Shown in pieces: positions 18,507-26,800 of a stretch of DNA of 64,000 bases. The stretch is from positions 5,239,501-5,303,500 of the forward strand of contig NZ_CP046176.1 in NCBI RefSeq assembly GCF_013009555.1, read 5' to 3'. The notes below the pieces were generated by a model. The model was not told where the DNA came from and did not search any database. It was given only the letters and a program-made list of their open reading frames with translations. Source of the stretch: Phocaeicola dorei (GTDB lineage Bacteria; Bacteroidota; Bacteroidia; Bacteroidales; Bacteroidaceae). The position numbers and the translations under genes are program-made. Position 1 is the first letter of the stretch. Every line of letters starts with the position of its first letter.

Positions 18507-18541
18507 AAAATATACTATCTTTGCCTCCCATTACAAACAGA
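18507..18541 (+). promoter_or_regulatory. Promoter block A of pigment cluster (twin of 22599 block)
   Basis: The -7 box TATCTTTG is at 18516-18523, inside AAAATATACTATCTTTG. The next bases, CCCATTA and AAAC, are also shared with the promoter at 22599-22632. No -33 TTTG is visible, which would fit an activator-dependent promoter. It lies 35 bp before the LolA-like gene. Confidence 0.65.
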
Positions 18542-18557
18542 TAAACCACTATAAAGT

Positions 18558-19193
18558 ATGACCTACATGAAAATACTTTTGCTCTTGATGTTCTGTACAG
18601 TCCTGCCGATGCAAGCCCAACAGATGAAGAAACTTACTGATTTGAAAGATTTTGAATCCCGTCTGCTGCAAGAGGCTAAAAATATAGAGTCCATCGAAAG
18701 TAATTTCACTCAGATAAAATATCTGGATGTATTCGATGAGAAAATAACCTCGAAAGGAAAGTTCTATTATAAAAAGAGCAATAAGATATGCATGGACTAC
18801 GCACAGCCCATGAACTACCTTATCGTGATCAACAACAACCAACTGAAAATAGTATCGGACGGAAAGAAAAGCATCATGGACCTTCACTCCAACAAGATGA
18901 TGAACCAGATGCAGGATATGCTTACCGCCTGCATGGTGGGCGACCTGTCCAACATGTCGCCCGGCTATGTTTTAGAATATTTTGAAGACGCCCATTACTA
19001 TCTCATTCAAATCAAGCCCGTCAGCAAAGCGGTACAGGCATATATCAACCAGATTCAAATTTATTTAGACAAAAAAGACATGTCTGTCCACAAACTACGT
19101 TTATCGGAAACCGCAACCAACTATACCGAATACGAATTCTCGGACAAGAAATTCAATTCTTTGAAAGATGAGACAAAGTTTACGATACGCTAG
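18558..19193 (+). CDS. LolA-like periplasmic lipid carrier
   Basis: A 211-residue secreted protein with a signal peptide cleaved near MQAQQ (residues 18-22). The body has the pattern of the LolA/outer-membrane lipoprotein carrier fold (SNFTQIKYLDVFDEKITSKG, then FYYKKSNKICMDY). Aryl-polyene clusters carry such a protein, and it is thought to ferry the lipid-linked pigment across the periplasm. The next gene overlaps it by 26 bp and is LolB-like, so the pair probably makes a dedicated carrier-receptor route. An ATG at 18567 is an alternative start. Confidence 0.78.
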   Translation: MTYMKILLLLMFCTVLPMQAQQMKKLTDLKDFESRLLQEAKNIESIESNFTQIKYLDVFDEKITSKGKFYYKKSNKICMDYAQPMNYLIVINNNQLKIVSDGKKSIMDLHSNKMMNQMQDMLTACMVGDLSNMSPGYVLEYFEDAHYYLIQIKPVSKAVQAYINQIQIYLDKKDMSVHKLRLSETATNYTEYEFSDKKFNSLKDETKFTIR

Positions 19194-19710
19194 CTGGCTG
19201 CTGTTGCTGTTTATCCTGCTCTCCTGCTCACACCGGGTGACGGGGGAAGCTACGGCACTTCCTCCCATCCTGCAGGCAGAAGCACAGTCGCAAAAGTACA
19301 ACCTGCAACTGGATTTCATGAAACATCATTTCAGCGGAATGCTCATTGTTCGCCAAATGCCTGATAACGAAATCCGTATCCTGGGATCCACTTACTTTGG
19401 CCTCAGCCTTTTTGACTTCTCCCTGCACTGCGACACTTTCATAGTAAACAGTTGCATGGAACCGATGAGGAAGAAAAAGATGCTGAAAATACTGGAAACT
19501 GATTTCAAAAATCTATTTCTAAAGAGTGAAAAAGCACATATTAAAAAGAAAAGTAGTACTTTTGAACAAAGAATCAGTGGCAAAGGATTTGGAAAGACGA
19601 TATTCACCTTGTCCGGCTTCGTAAACGGACAGGCAGGGAAAGTACAAATCAAGCATCCACTGATACGGTTAAGAATTCAATTGGACAAACTGAACATAAA
19701 CAACCCTTGA
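19168..19710 (+). CDS. LolB-like outer membrane lipoprotein
   Basis: A 180-residue lipoprotein with lipobox LLSC (Cys20) after a hydrophobic signal. The rest is a small beta-rich protein (FSGMLIVRQMPDNEIRI, then LSLFDFSLHCDTF) of the kind encoded next to LolA homologues in aryl-polyene clusters (DUF3261-like). It probably accepts cargo at the outer membrane. Family membership is inferred from size, signal and context more than from a clear motif. Confidence 0.6.
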   Translation: MRQSLRYASWLLLLFILLSCSHRVTGEATALPPILQAEAQSQKYNLQLDFMKHHFSGMLIVRQMPDNEIRILGSTYFGLSLFDFSLHCDTFIVNSCMEPMRKKKMLKILETDFKNLFLKSEKAHIKKKSSTFEQRISGKGFGKTIFTLSGFVNGQAGKVQIKHPLIRLRIQLDKLNINNP

Positions 19711-19711
19711 G

Positions 19712-20104
19712 ATGCTGCTGGAGAACTTTTATAAAATCATTCATAGAAAGGAAAGAGAAGATGGGAAACGGGAAATAGAGATAGAGCTGAATCCCGGTCA
19801 TGCTCTCTATCAGGGACATTTTCCCGGACAGCCGGTGGTTCCGGGCGTCTGTACCTTACAGATGATAAAAGAAAGTGCCGAACAGATCGTCAGCCAACCT
19901 TTGCAGTATGTACAGATTGCTTCTTCCAAATTCCTATCTGCCATCAATCCGCTTGAAACTCCGCGACTGCAACTATTTATCCGACTAGAAGAAACGGAAG
20001 AGCATCTTTTCAAGTTGCAGGCAGAAGGCATTTGTAATGGAAAAGAATTTATCAAGTTGAAAGCGACACTGATGACAAATAGTAAAAAGACTCATTCTTT
20101 GTGA
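19712..20104 (+). CDS. Hotdog dehydratase subunit with His but no catalytic Glu
   Basis: A 130-residue FabZ-like protein. The catalytic His is present as His36 in YQGHFPGQPVVPGV. Exactly 14 residues later, where FabZ has Glu, stands Gln50 (CTLQMIKES). This is the reverse of the protein at 11105-11542, which has the Glu and lacks the His. As each FabZ active site takes its His and Glu from opposite subunits, a heterodimer would have one complete site. It starts 1 bp after the lipoprotein gene and ends the operon. Confidence 0.82.
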   Translation: MLLENFYKIIHRKEREDGKREIEIELNPGHALYQGHFPGQPVVPGVCTLQMIKESAEQIVSQPLQYVQIASSKFLSAINPLETPRLQLFIRLEETEEHLFKLQAEGICNGKEFIKLKATLMTNSKKTHSL

Positions 20105-20270
20105 TAAATATCGGATACATTTTCTCCGACATACTTCGTCAAAATACTTGTAAGTATCAGAAAAGCAGATTCTTCTGTTAAACATTCATAATAGCAAGAA
20201 CAATAAGTCCATTTATACTTGTCAGCATCTATCAAATTTCTTATATTTAGACAATCTAAATCTGATACTT
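20105..20270 (+). other. Gap after dehydratase gene
   Basis: No gene is seen. The weak -7-like box TATATTTA at 20242-20249 lies 21 bp before the broken DUF1573 lipoprotein gene. Confidence 0.3.
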
Positions 20271-21007
20271 ATGAAGAAAGGTTGGCAGCAAATAATGTTA
20301 TATCTTATAGTTCTCACAAGCTATGGGTGTCTTTCTGATGAAGACAAATGTATCCGTCAGTTGGTGCAGGGGTAGGTATCTGCCTTCCAAACGTTTCAGA
20401 CTCATGTTTTCTAATTATTATTCCCGGCAACGGTTGTGGCAGTTGCATTCAGGAGGCAATGGACAATATCAGGGAAGCAACAGACACGATATATGTCTTT
20501 ATGTGTGATACGGAAAATGATTTCTTCTTGCTGAGCGGTGGCAAAAAATCAACGGATTTCAACAATCTTTACCTAGATAAAGACAAAGTATCAGCCAGAC
20601 TAAAAATGGTAACCACTTTTCCTATGGTATACTTCTTAAAAGACGGGAAATATGTAGAACGTCGGCCTTATCAAAGACCTACGGCAGAGAGCAGGAAACG
20701 AATGACCACTCTGACCGCTGACAAGCAGTATATCGACTGGGGTAGTTTCAGACAAGCGGAAATACAGGAAGAGAAAGTAATATTGACCAATACCGGAACA
20801 GATACTTTATACATCAATGCCATAGAATCATCTTGTGAATGTACCACTGTACAATGGGCGGATCCTCCTGTTCCACCCGGCGAGTGTACTACGTTGATAA
20901 TTCATTTTCGAGCGGAAGAGAAAGGGGAATTTGAAAGATTTATCCATGTTCATTGTAATGTACCGGAATCTCCGATAGAAATTTCCGTAAAAGGAAAAGT
21001 ACAATAA
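20271..21007 (+). pseudogene. Frameshifted thioredoxin-like/DUF1573 lipoprotein
   Basis: The reading frame opens at 20271 with a lipoprotein signal (LIVLTSYGC) and stops after 34 codons at 20373. The rest of the protein continues in the +2 frame to 21007. It contains IIPGNGCGSCIQEAM, a thioredoxin-like CxxC, and then a DUF1573 domain with SSCECTTVQWADPPVPPGE. One more G in the run at 20369-20372 would join the two parts cleanly. It is therefore a single-base deletion, a phase-variable G-tract, or a sequencing error. It heads the small cassette with the secreted peptide and DUF4221 genes. Confidence 0.75.
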
Positions 21008-21032
21008 ATCTAACCATTAAAAACGAATGCCT

Positions 21033-21317
21033 ATGAAAACAAAATTCACAATGATGATGGCTGTTATTGCAACATTTGCAATAAGCTTGAACCTCCACTC
21101 TTCTAATGAGGAAGTAGTGTTTGGAGCACCTGCCGTGCAAATGCCACGAGGGGGTGAAAAGTACTGTGCTTTTAAGGACGATTGGCCAGACTGTAAAATG
21201 GCCATCGAAGGCACAGTGTGTATCAGTGAAGACGGTAAATGCGGTAATGGGGTAGAAATAGGCAGACCCGGTGAGGGCTCAGGAGAAGATGGGAATCATA
21301 GTGCTCCTACCAATTAA
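21033..21317 (+). CDS. Small secreted NVEALA-like cysteine-containing peptide
   Basis: A 94-residue protein with a hydrophobic leader (residues 1-18) followed by NLHSSNEEVVFG, which loosely recalls the NVEALA-type processing region of Bacteroidales secreted peptides. The mature part has four Cys (YCAF, DCKM, VCIS, KCGN) and a Gly-rich tail. Function is unknown. It sits between a DUF1573 lipoprotein and a DUF4221 lipoprotein, a grouping I recall as recurrent in Bacteroides. A start at 21027 is equally possible. Confidence 0.55.
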   Translation: MKTKFTMMMAVIATFAISLNLHSSNEEVVFGAPAVQMPRGGEKYCAFKDDWPDCKMAIEGTVCISEDGKCGNGVEIGRPGEGSGEDGNHSAPTN

Positions 21318-21328
21318 CAACCAACAAT

Positions 21329-21360
21329 TTATGTGGCCGGATTTTTAACCGGCCACATAA
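21329..21360 (+). terminator. Strong hairpin between peptide and DUF4221 genes
   Basis: A perfect 12-bp stem, TTATGTGGCCGG (21329-21340) with CCGGCCACATAA (21349-21360), has an 8-nt loop. No T-run follows. It lies 11 bp after the peptide stop and 29 bp before the DUF4221 start, so it may stabilise the short peptide mRNA and reduce read-through. Confidence 0.6.
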
Positions 21361-21389
21361 ATTACAAACATCATAAAACCGAAAATATT

Positions 21390-22574
21390 ATGAATCGAAC
21401 ACTTCTTTTTATAACAGCACTTTTTGTTCTGATTTTCATGTCTTGCCAGTCCACAAAGAAAAACAATGCGGAAAGACAGAACGAAGTAGAACTGGTAGCA
21501 GAAAAACAGCTGGCCTTCCCTTTAGACGAACAGACCTATTACTTAAGCATATCCATATATCAATTTGAAGAAAACGGGAAGGAATACCTTCACTTTGAAA
21601 ATACACGAAAATCATTATATGACATCGTCATTTTTGATATCGAAAACAAACAGATAGCCAAACGAATACCTCTTCACAAGACAGGTCCCAACGGATTGCC
21701 GGCAGTATATGGAAGCAGGCCTTCCCCCGACTCTAAATACATATTGATCGCACAAAATGATATCAGCCGGCTCAGCTCCATAAACGACAAGGGAGAAGTG
21801 ATACGAAACTATGATTTCCAAACTCCTGAAGGCAAATTCGCTCCGTTACATTTTGGCAGCTATTACAACACGCCTGCTTTTGTCAAAGACTCATGCCTGT
21901 TCATGGAAATGAGTGCCCACAAGCCCAACATGAAGAAAAAAGACTGGCCCGAGACACATATGTTCGCCTCGCAGGATCTGCGAACAGGAGAAGTTAAATG
22001 GATTCCTATTTTCTATCCACCCATCTTTAAAGAGGAATATGACAATATCGCAGGAGGATACGGTTTTAGTTATGATTACAACTACAAAGAAAGCCGTTTG
22101 GTCTGCGGATTTTTCGGATATGACAGCCTGATGGTCACAGATGACTTGAAACACATCCGATGGTATAACGCCAAAAGCAGATATCTGAAAAGCATGAAAC
22201 CTAAACTCGGAAATTCTATGGAAGGCATCAATGCCATTATAAAACTCAGAGAAACACCGAAATATTGGCATATCATGTATGACAAATACCGCAATGTGTA
22301 CTACCGTTTTGCTGAGATGCCTTACAAACTGGCTCCCAACGAAAGCCCCTATGACGAACCCAAAGGAAAGGAGTTCTCCGTCATTGTACTGAACGCGGAT
22401 TTTGAAATCATTGGAGAAACGAGATTCCCCGGAAAGAAATATTTCTATAAAATGAGTTTTGTGGGAAAGGAAGGACTGTATATATCCGAAAACAATCTGG
22501 AAAATCCGCAATTCGACGAGAACAAGTTGGTGTTTACCTGCTTTAAAATTAAAAAAGCATCTCCAAATAAATAA
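21390..22574 (+). CDS. DUF4221-type beta-propeller-like lipoprotein
   Basis: A 394-residue lipoprotein with lipobox FMSC (Cys17). The body has repeated beta-rich segments and the phrase HKTGPNGLPAVYGS, resembling DUF4221/6-bladed-propeller lipoproteins of Bacteroides. Function is not established for the family. The start at 21390 (MNRTLLFITALF) gives a proper signal peptide. An upstream in-frame start at 21333 would include the hairpin and is rejected. It is cassette cargo rather than a recognised pigment gene. Confidence 0.65.
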   Translation: MNRTLLFITALFVLIFMSCQSTKKNNAERQNEVELVAEKQLAFPLDEQTYYLSISIYQFEENGKEYLHFENTRKSLYDIVIFDIENKQIAKRIPLHKTGPNGLPAVYGSRPSPDSKYILIAQNDISRLSSINDKGEVIRNYDFQTPEGKFAPLHFGSYYNTPAFVKDSCLFMEMSAHKPNMKKKDWPETHMFASQDLRTGEVKWIPIFYPPIFKEEYDNIAGGYGFSYDYNYKESRLVCGFFGYDSLMVTDDLKHIRWYNAKSRYLKSMKPKLGNSMEGINAIIKLRETPKYWHIMYDKYRNVYYRFAEMPYKLAPNESPYDEPKGKEFSVIVLNADFEIIGETRFPGKKYFYKMSFVGKEGLYISENNLENPQFDENKLVFTCFKIKKASPNK

Positions 22575-22598
22575 TTAACGCCAGAATGCCCGCATCCG

Positions 22599-22632
22599 AA
22601 AATATACTATCTTTGTCACCCATTAGAAACCA
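22599..22632 (+). promoter_or_regulatory. Promoter block B of pigment cluster (twin of 18507 block)
   Basis: The -7 box TATCTTTG is at 22608-22615. The block AAAATATACTATCTTTG, then CCCATTA and AAAC, matches promoter block A almost base for base, 4.1 kb upstream. It lies about 64 bp before the glycosyltransferase start and should drive the export/modification operon to 32173. Confidence 0.65.
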
Positions 22633-22695
22633 CATAAATTCAGATACGAAAGTATTCATCCCAAACGTATCTGAATAGTTTGACTGAAAAACAAG

Positions 22696-23889
22696 ATGAA
22701 TACAAACACAACATCGGTTTGGCGGAAGAAATTAAAGGAACTGGAGATTGTCGTCGTTATTCCCACCTACAACAATGGGAAAACACTGGCGGCAGTCATT
22801 GAGGAGGTATACAGGTATGCAGACGATATCATTGTCATCAATGACGGCTCTACGGATGATACAGCCAACATTCTGGAACAATATCCGGCTATCCGCACTA
22901 TTACCCATCCAGTGAATAAAGGAAAAGGAACCGCTTTGAAGCATGGTCTTTCCCAAGCAAAAAAAGAGGGTTTCCGCTATGCCATCACCATAGATTCGGA
23001 CGGACAGCATTTCGCTTCCGATATTCCCTGTTTTATCGAAGCCATTGAAAAAGAGCCCGACACGCTGCTGGTAGGCGCCCGAAACTTGGCCTCCGACAAT
23101 ATGCCGGGCAAGAATACCTTTGCCAATAAATTCTCTAATTTCTGGTTCAGAGTGGAAACCGGGCTGAAACTGGAAGATACACAATCGGGATACCGCCTTT
23201 ACCCTCTGCGCAAAATGGATGTGCAAAGCTGCTGGTACACCGCCAAATACGAATTTGAGTTGGAAGCCATCGTCTTTGCCGCATGGGGAGATGTAGCGGT
23301 GAAGAACATTCCTATCCATGTGTACTATCCCCCGCAAGCGGAACGGGTATCCCATTTCCGTCCCTTCCGGGATTTTACCCGTATCAGTGTGCTGAACACG
23401 GTGCTGGTGCTGATTACCTGCCTTTGGATTATTCCCCGTAACCTGCTCCGCAAACTGTCATGGAGCAACTGCAAGCGATTCTTTACCGACCATGTGCTGA
23501 ATACACGGGAATCCAACCTAAAGATTGTACTCGCCATCATGCTGGGTATTTTTATGGGTATCGTTCCGTTATGGGGTTATCAGATGCTGATCACCCTCTT
23601 TCTTGCGCATCTGTTCAGACTGAATAAAGTGATTGCCCTTGTCGCCGCCAATATCAGTATTCCACCCATGATTCCCCTATTGCTGTATGGCAGTTACCGG
23701 ACAGGCTGCATGGTACTGGGTAATCCTCCCGATTTGCACCTCGGAGACCTTTCTCTTGAAAATGTCAAATCAGTTTTAGAGCAATATTTAATAGGAAGCA
23801 TTATCTTTGCAATGGCTTGCAGTCTGCTGTCGGGAGTAATCTCCACCGCGTTGCTGGCCATATGTAGGAGAAAAAACGGATATGACTAA
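22696..23889 (+). CDS. Family 2 glycosyltransferase with C-terminal DUF2062 membrane domain
   Basis: A 397-residue protein. Residues ~15-230 form a GT-A glycosyltransferase of the dolichol-phosphate-mannose-synthase type (VVIPTYNNGKT, VINDGSTDDT, TIDSDGQH with the metal-binding acidic residues near 100). Residues ~235-390 are hydrophobic with a DUF2062 look (GIFMGIVPLWGYQML, then IPLLLYGSYRTG). It probably adds a sugar to the lipid or polyene at the inner membrane. It overlaps the exporter gene by 8 bp. Confidence 0.85.
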   Translation: MNTNTTSVWRKKLKELEIVVVIPTYNNGKTLAAVIEEVYRYADDIIVINDGSTDDTANILEQYPAIRTITHPVNKGKGTALKHGLSQAKKEGFRYAITIDSDGQHFASDIPCFIEAIEKEPDTLLVGARNLASDNMPGKNTFANKFSNFWFRVETGLKLEDTQSGYRLYPLRKMDVQSCWYTAKYEFELEAIVFAAWGDVAVKNIPIHVYYPPQAERVSHFRPFRDFTRISVLNTVLVLITCLWIIPRNLLRKLSWSNCKRFFTDHVLNTRESNLKIVLAIMLGIFMGIVPLWGYQMLITLFLAHLFRLNKVIALVAANISIPPMIPLLLYGSYRTGCMVLGNPPDLHLGDLSLENVKSVLEQYLIGSIIFAMACSLLSGVISTALLAICRRKNGYD

Positions 23890-26800
23890 ATTCTTTGTTG
23901 GATTATATAACTATTTTGAAAGGCATAAAGTCTTGTTTTACCTGTCCCTCAGCGTATGCATTCTCTTTATGGCCCTTTTTGCCGCCCAAGTCAGATTCGA
24001 GGAAAACGTAACCAGTTTCTTTCCGGATACCAAGGACTCCCAAAACTCCATCAACGTATTTGAAAATCTGAAGATAAAGGATAAGATTATAATCATGCTG
24101 TCCGGCAAGGACGGCATGGCGGATGCGGATTCCTTGATTGAAGCTGCCGAGACAATAAAACAGGATTTACAACAACAAGCGGAAGGAACCCTGATTAAAG
24201 AGATCTTCTCGAAAGCCGACGAAAACCTGATCAACAGTGCCGGAGATTTTGTTTACGACAATCTACCCTTGTTCCTTTCCGACGAGGAGTACCAACGGCT
24301 GGATACCTTGCTTACCGACGAAAACATAGCCGCCCTGATGCAGAAAAACTATTCCAACCTGATATCTCCGGCAGGATTCGCCTTGAAGGACTATCTTATG
24401 CGAGACCCGTTGGGGCTAGGCAGCCAGACGCTGAAACACCTGCAAGACTTCCAGTTGGAATCCAATTACGAACTGATTAATGAACATATTTTCTCACAGG
24501 ACGGCTCCACCCTGCTGATGTTCATCACTCCGGTATTCAACACCGGAAGCACGGGCAAAAATGACAAACTCATCCGGCTGATTGAAGATGAACTGCAAAA
24601 AGCGGAAAAGGAACACCCCCAATTAGTTGCCGAATATTTCGGAGGTCCTTCCGTAGGAGTGTACAATGCGCGACAGATAAAGAAAGATACGCTTGTCACT
24701 TCTTCCATCGCACTGATTATCATTATTGTCTTCATATCTCTGGTATTCAAGCATAAGAAATCCATTCCGCTTATCATCACCCCGGTGCTGTTCGGAGCTC
24801 TATTCGCCTTATGCCTCATCTACTTTATCAAAGGCGGCATTTCAGCCATTGCCGTAGGTGCGGGTTCCGCCGTAATGGGCATTGCCTTAAGCTACTCCAT
24901 ACACATGCTGGCGCATCAGAATCATGTATCATCGGTACAACAATTAATCAAAGAAATCGCCTATCCGCTTACCGTAGGCAGTTTTACTACCATCGGCGCC
25001 TTTTTCGGCCTCATCTTTACCAGTTCTAATCTGTTACGGGATTTTGGTCTGTTCGCCTCGCTTGCCTTGATAGGAACCACCTTGTTTTGCCTGGTCTATC
25101 TGCCGCATTTCCTGAAAGGGCAGGCGCATGTAAAACAAGGGGCGGTGCTACGCTTTATCGAGAAACTGAACGCTTATCCATACGAAAAGAACAAAGGACT
25201 GGTAGGTTTCATCCTTATTCTGACCTTAGTATGTATCTTCACTTCGCAGAACGTGCGTTTCAACGAGGATATGATGAGTCTGAACTATGAACCTGCCCAC
25301 TTGAAACAAGCGGAAAACAAGCTGACCGAACTCTTTGACAAGCAAGAAAAGACCGTTCTCTTTGTCAGTACAGGCAAAGATATGGGAGATGCCACGGGAC
25401 AATACGCCGAAACAAACCGGCTGCTCTCCCAATTGAAAGAAGAGGGAAAAATAAAAGATTATGCCTCTGCCGGACAGTTTTTGATACCGGAAGAGGTGCA
25501 GGAAGTACGGTTGAAACAATGGCACAACTACTGGACTCCGGAAAAGAAAGCCTGGCTATGCAAAACCATTCGGACAGAAGCTGCCCACTATCATTTCCGT
25601 GAACATGCATTCGAGCCGTTTTTCCAATGGCTCGACCGTCCGTTCCAGCCTTTGGACTACCAAAATGAAATCACGACCCAGCTTCTGAACGAATGGCAGA
25701 CTTCCGCTGATTCCCTGACCATGCTGATTACTCAGGTACGGATGAACGAGGCCGACAAGGAAGCGGTGTACCCCCTTTTCCAACAAAAAGAGAAGGTGGT
25801 TATCTTTGACCGTGGTTATTTAGCCAACCAATGGGTATCTGCTGTCAATCAGGATTTTTATCTGATTCTTTATATCTCTTCTTTCCTGATTTTCTTTGCC
25901 CTATGGATTTCCTACGGGCGCATAGAACTGACTCTGATGAGTTTCCTGCCGATGCTGGTCAGCTGGATTATCATTGTGGGATTAATGGGCATACTGGGTA
26001 TTGAGTTCAATATCATCAACATCATTCTGTCCACTTTTATTTTTGGAATCGGGGATGATTTCAGCATTTTCATTATGGACGGATTGCAGAATAAATACCG
26101 CACAGGACGGCAGTTGCTGAACTCGCACAAGACAGCCATCTTCTTCTCCGCTTTCACCACCGTGATAGGTATGGGCACATTGGTCTTCGCACGCCATCCG
26201 GCATTACAGTCCATTTCCCTCATCTCCATTTTGGGAATGATTGCCGTCGTACTGGTGGCCTACACACTGCAACCCATCCTTTTCCGATTCTTCATCACAG
26301 CCCCTGCTTCCAAAGGATTGCCTCCTTATACATTGACAGGACTGGCAAGAACCGGCTGCTTGTTCCTGCTGTTCTTTATCGGATGCCTGTTCCTACGCTT
26401 GCTGATAGCTGTCATGACCTTGCTTCCTATCCGCAAAGCCTATAAGAAACAAGTACTTTGCCAACTGATACATGTCACCTGCAAAGGCCTGATCCATATA
26501 GCCACATTTGTACATAAAGAAAAGATAAACCGGACGGGAGAAACGTTTAAAAAGCCTGCCATCCTGATAGCCAATCATCAGTCTTTCATCGACATACTGG
26601 TATTGCTGGCACTGACTCCCAAACTGGTCATGATTACCAATCACTGGGTATGGCACTCTCCTTTCTTCGGAGCCATTATCCGCTATGCCGATTTCTATTA
26701 CGTAGGAGACGGTTATGAGCTTTACGTGGAACGGATGCGCCAAAAAGTGAAGGAAGGATATTCCATCGCCATCTTCCCCGAAGGGACACGTACCTACGAT

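Larger units (their letters stand above)
17816..18515. other. 700-bp gap with palindromes and possible gene remnants
   Basis: No intact gene is seen. On the minus strand, an open stretch at 17871-18095 ends in a peptide with protein-like composition (DFFTRQVVGNEWNEVAEEF and following), which may be a decayed C-terminus of an unknown gene. A 40-codon minus-strand frame lies at 18229-18351, and a cluster of TTCAC/GTGAA palindromes at 18141-18219. The gap separates two operons of the pigment cluster. Confidence 0.4.

Noticed and set aside
21891..22511. 206-codon open frame on the minus strand
   Set aside because: It lies inside the DUF4221 lipoprotein gene and shows no recognisable protein features.
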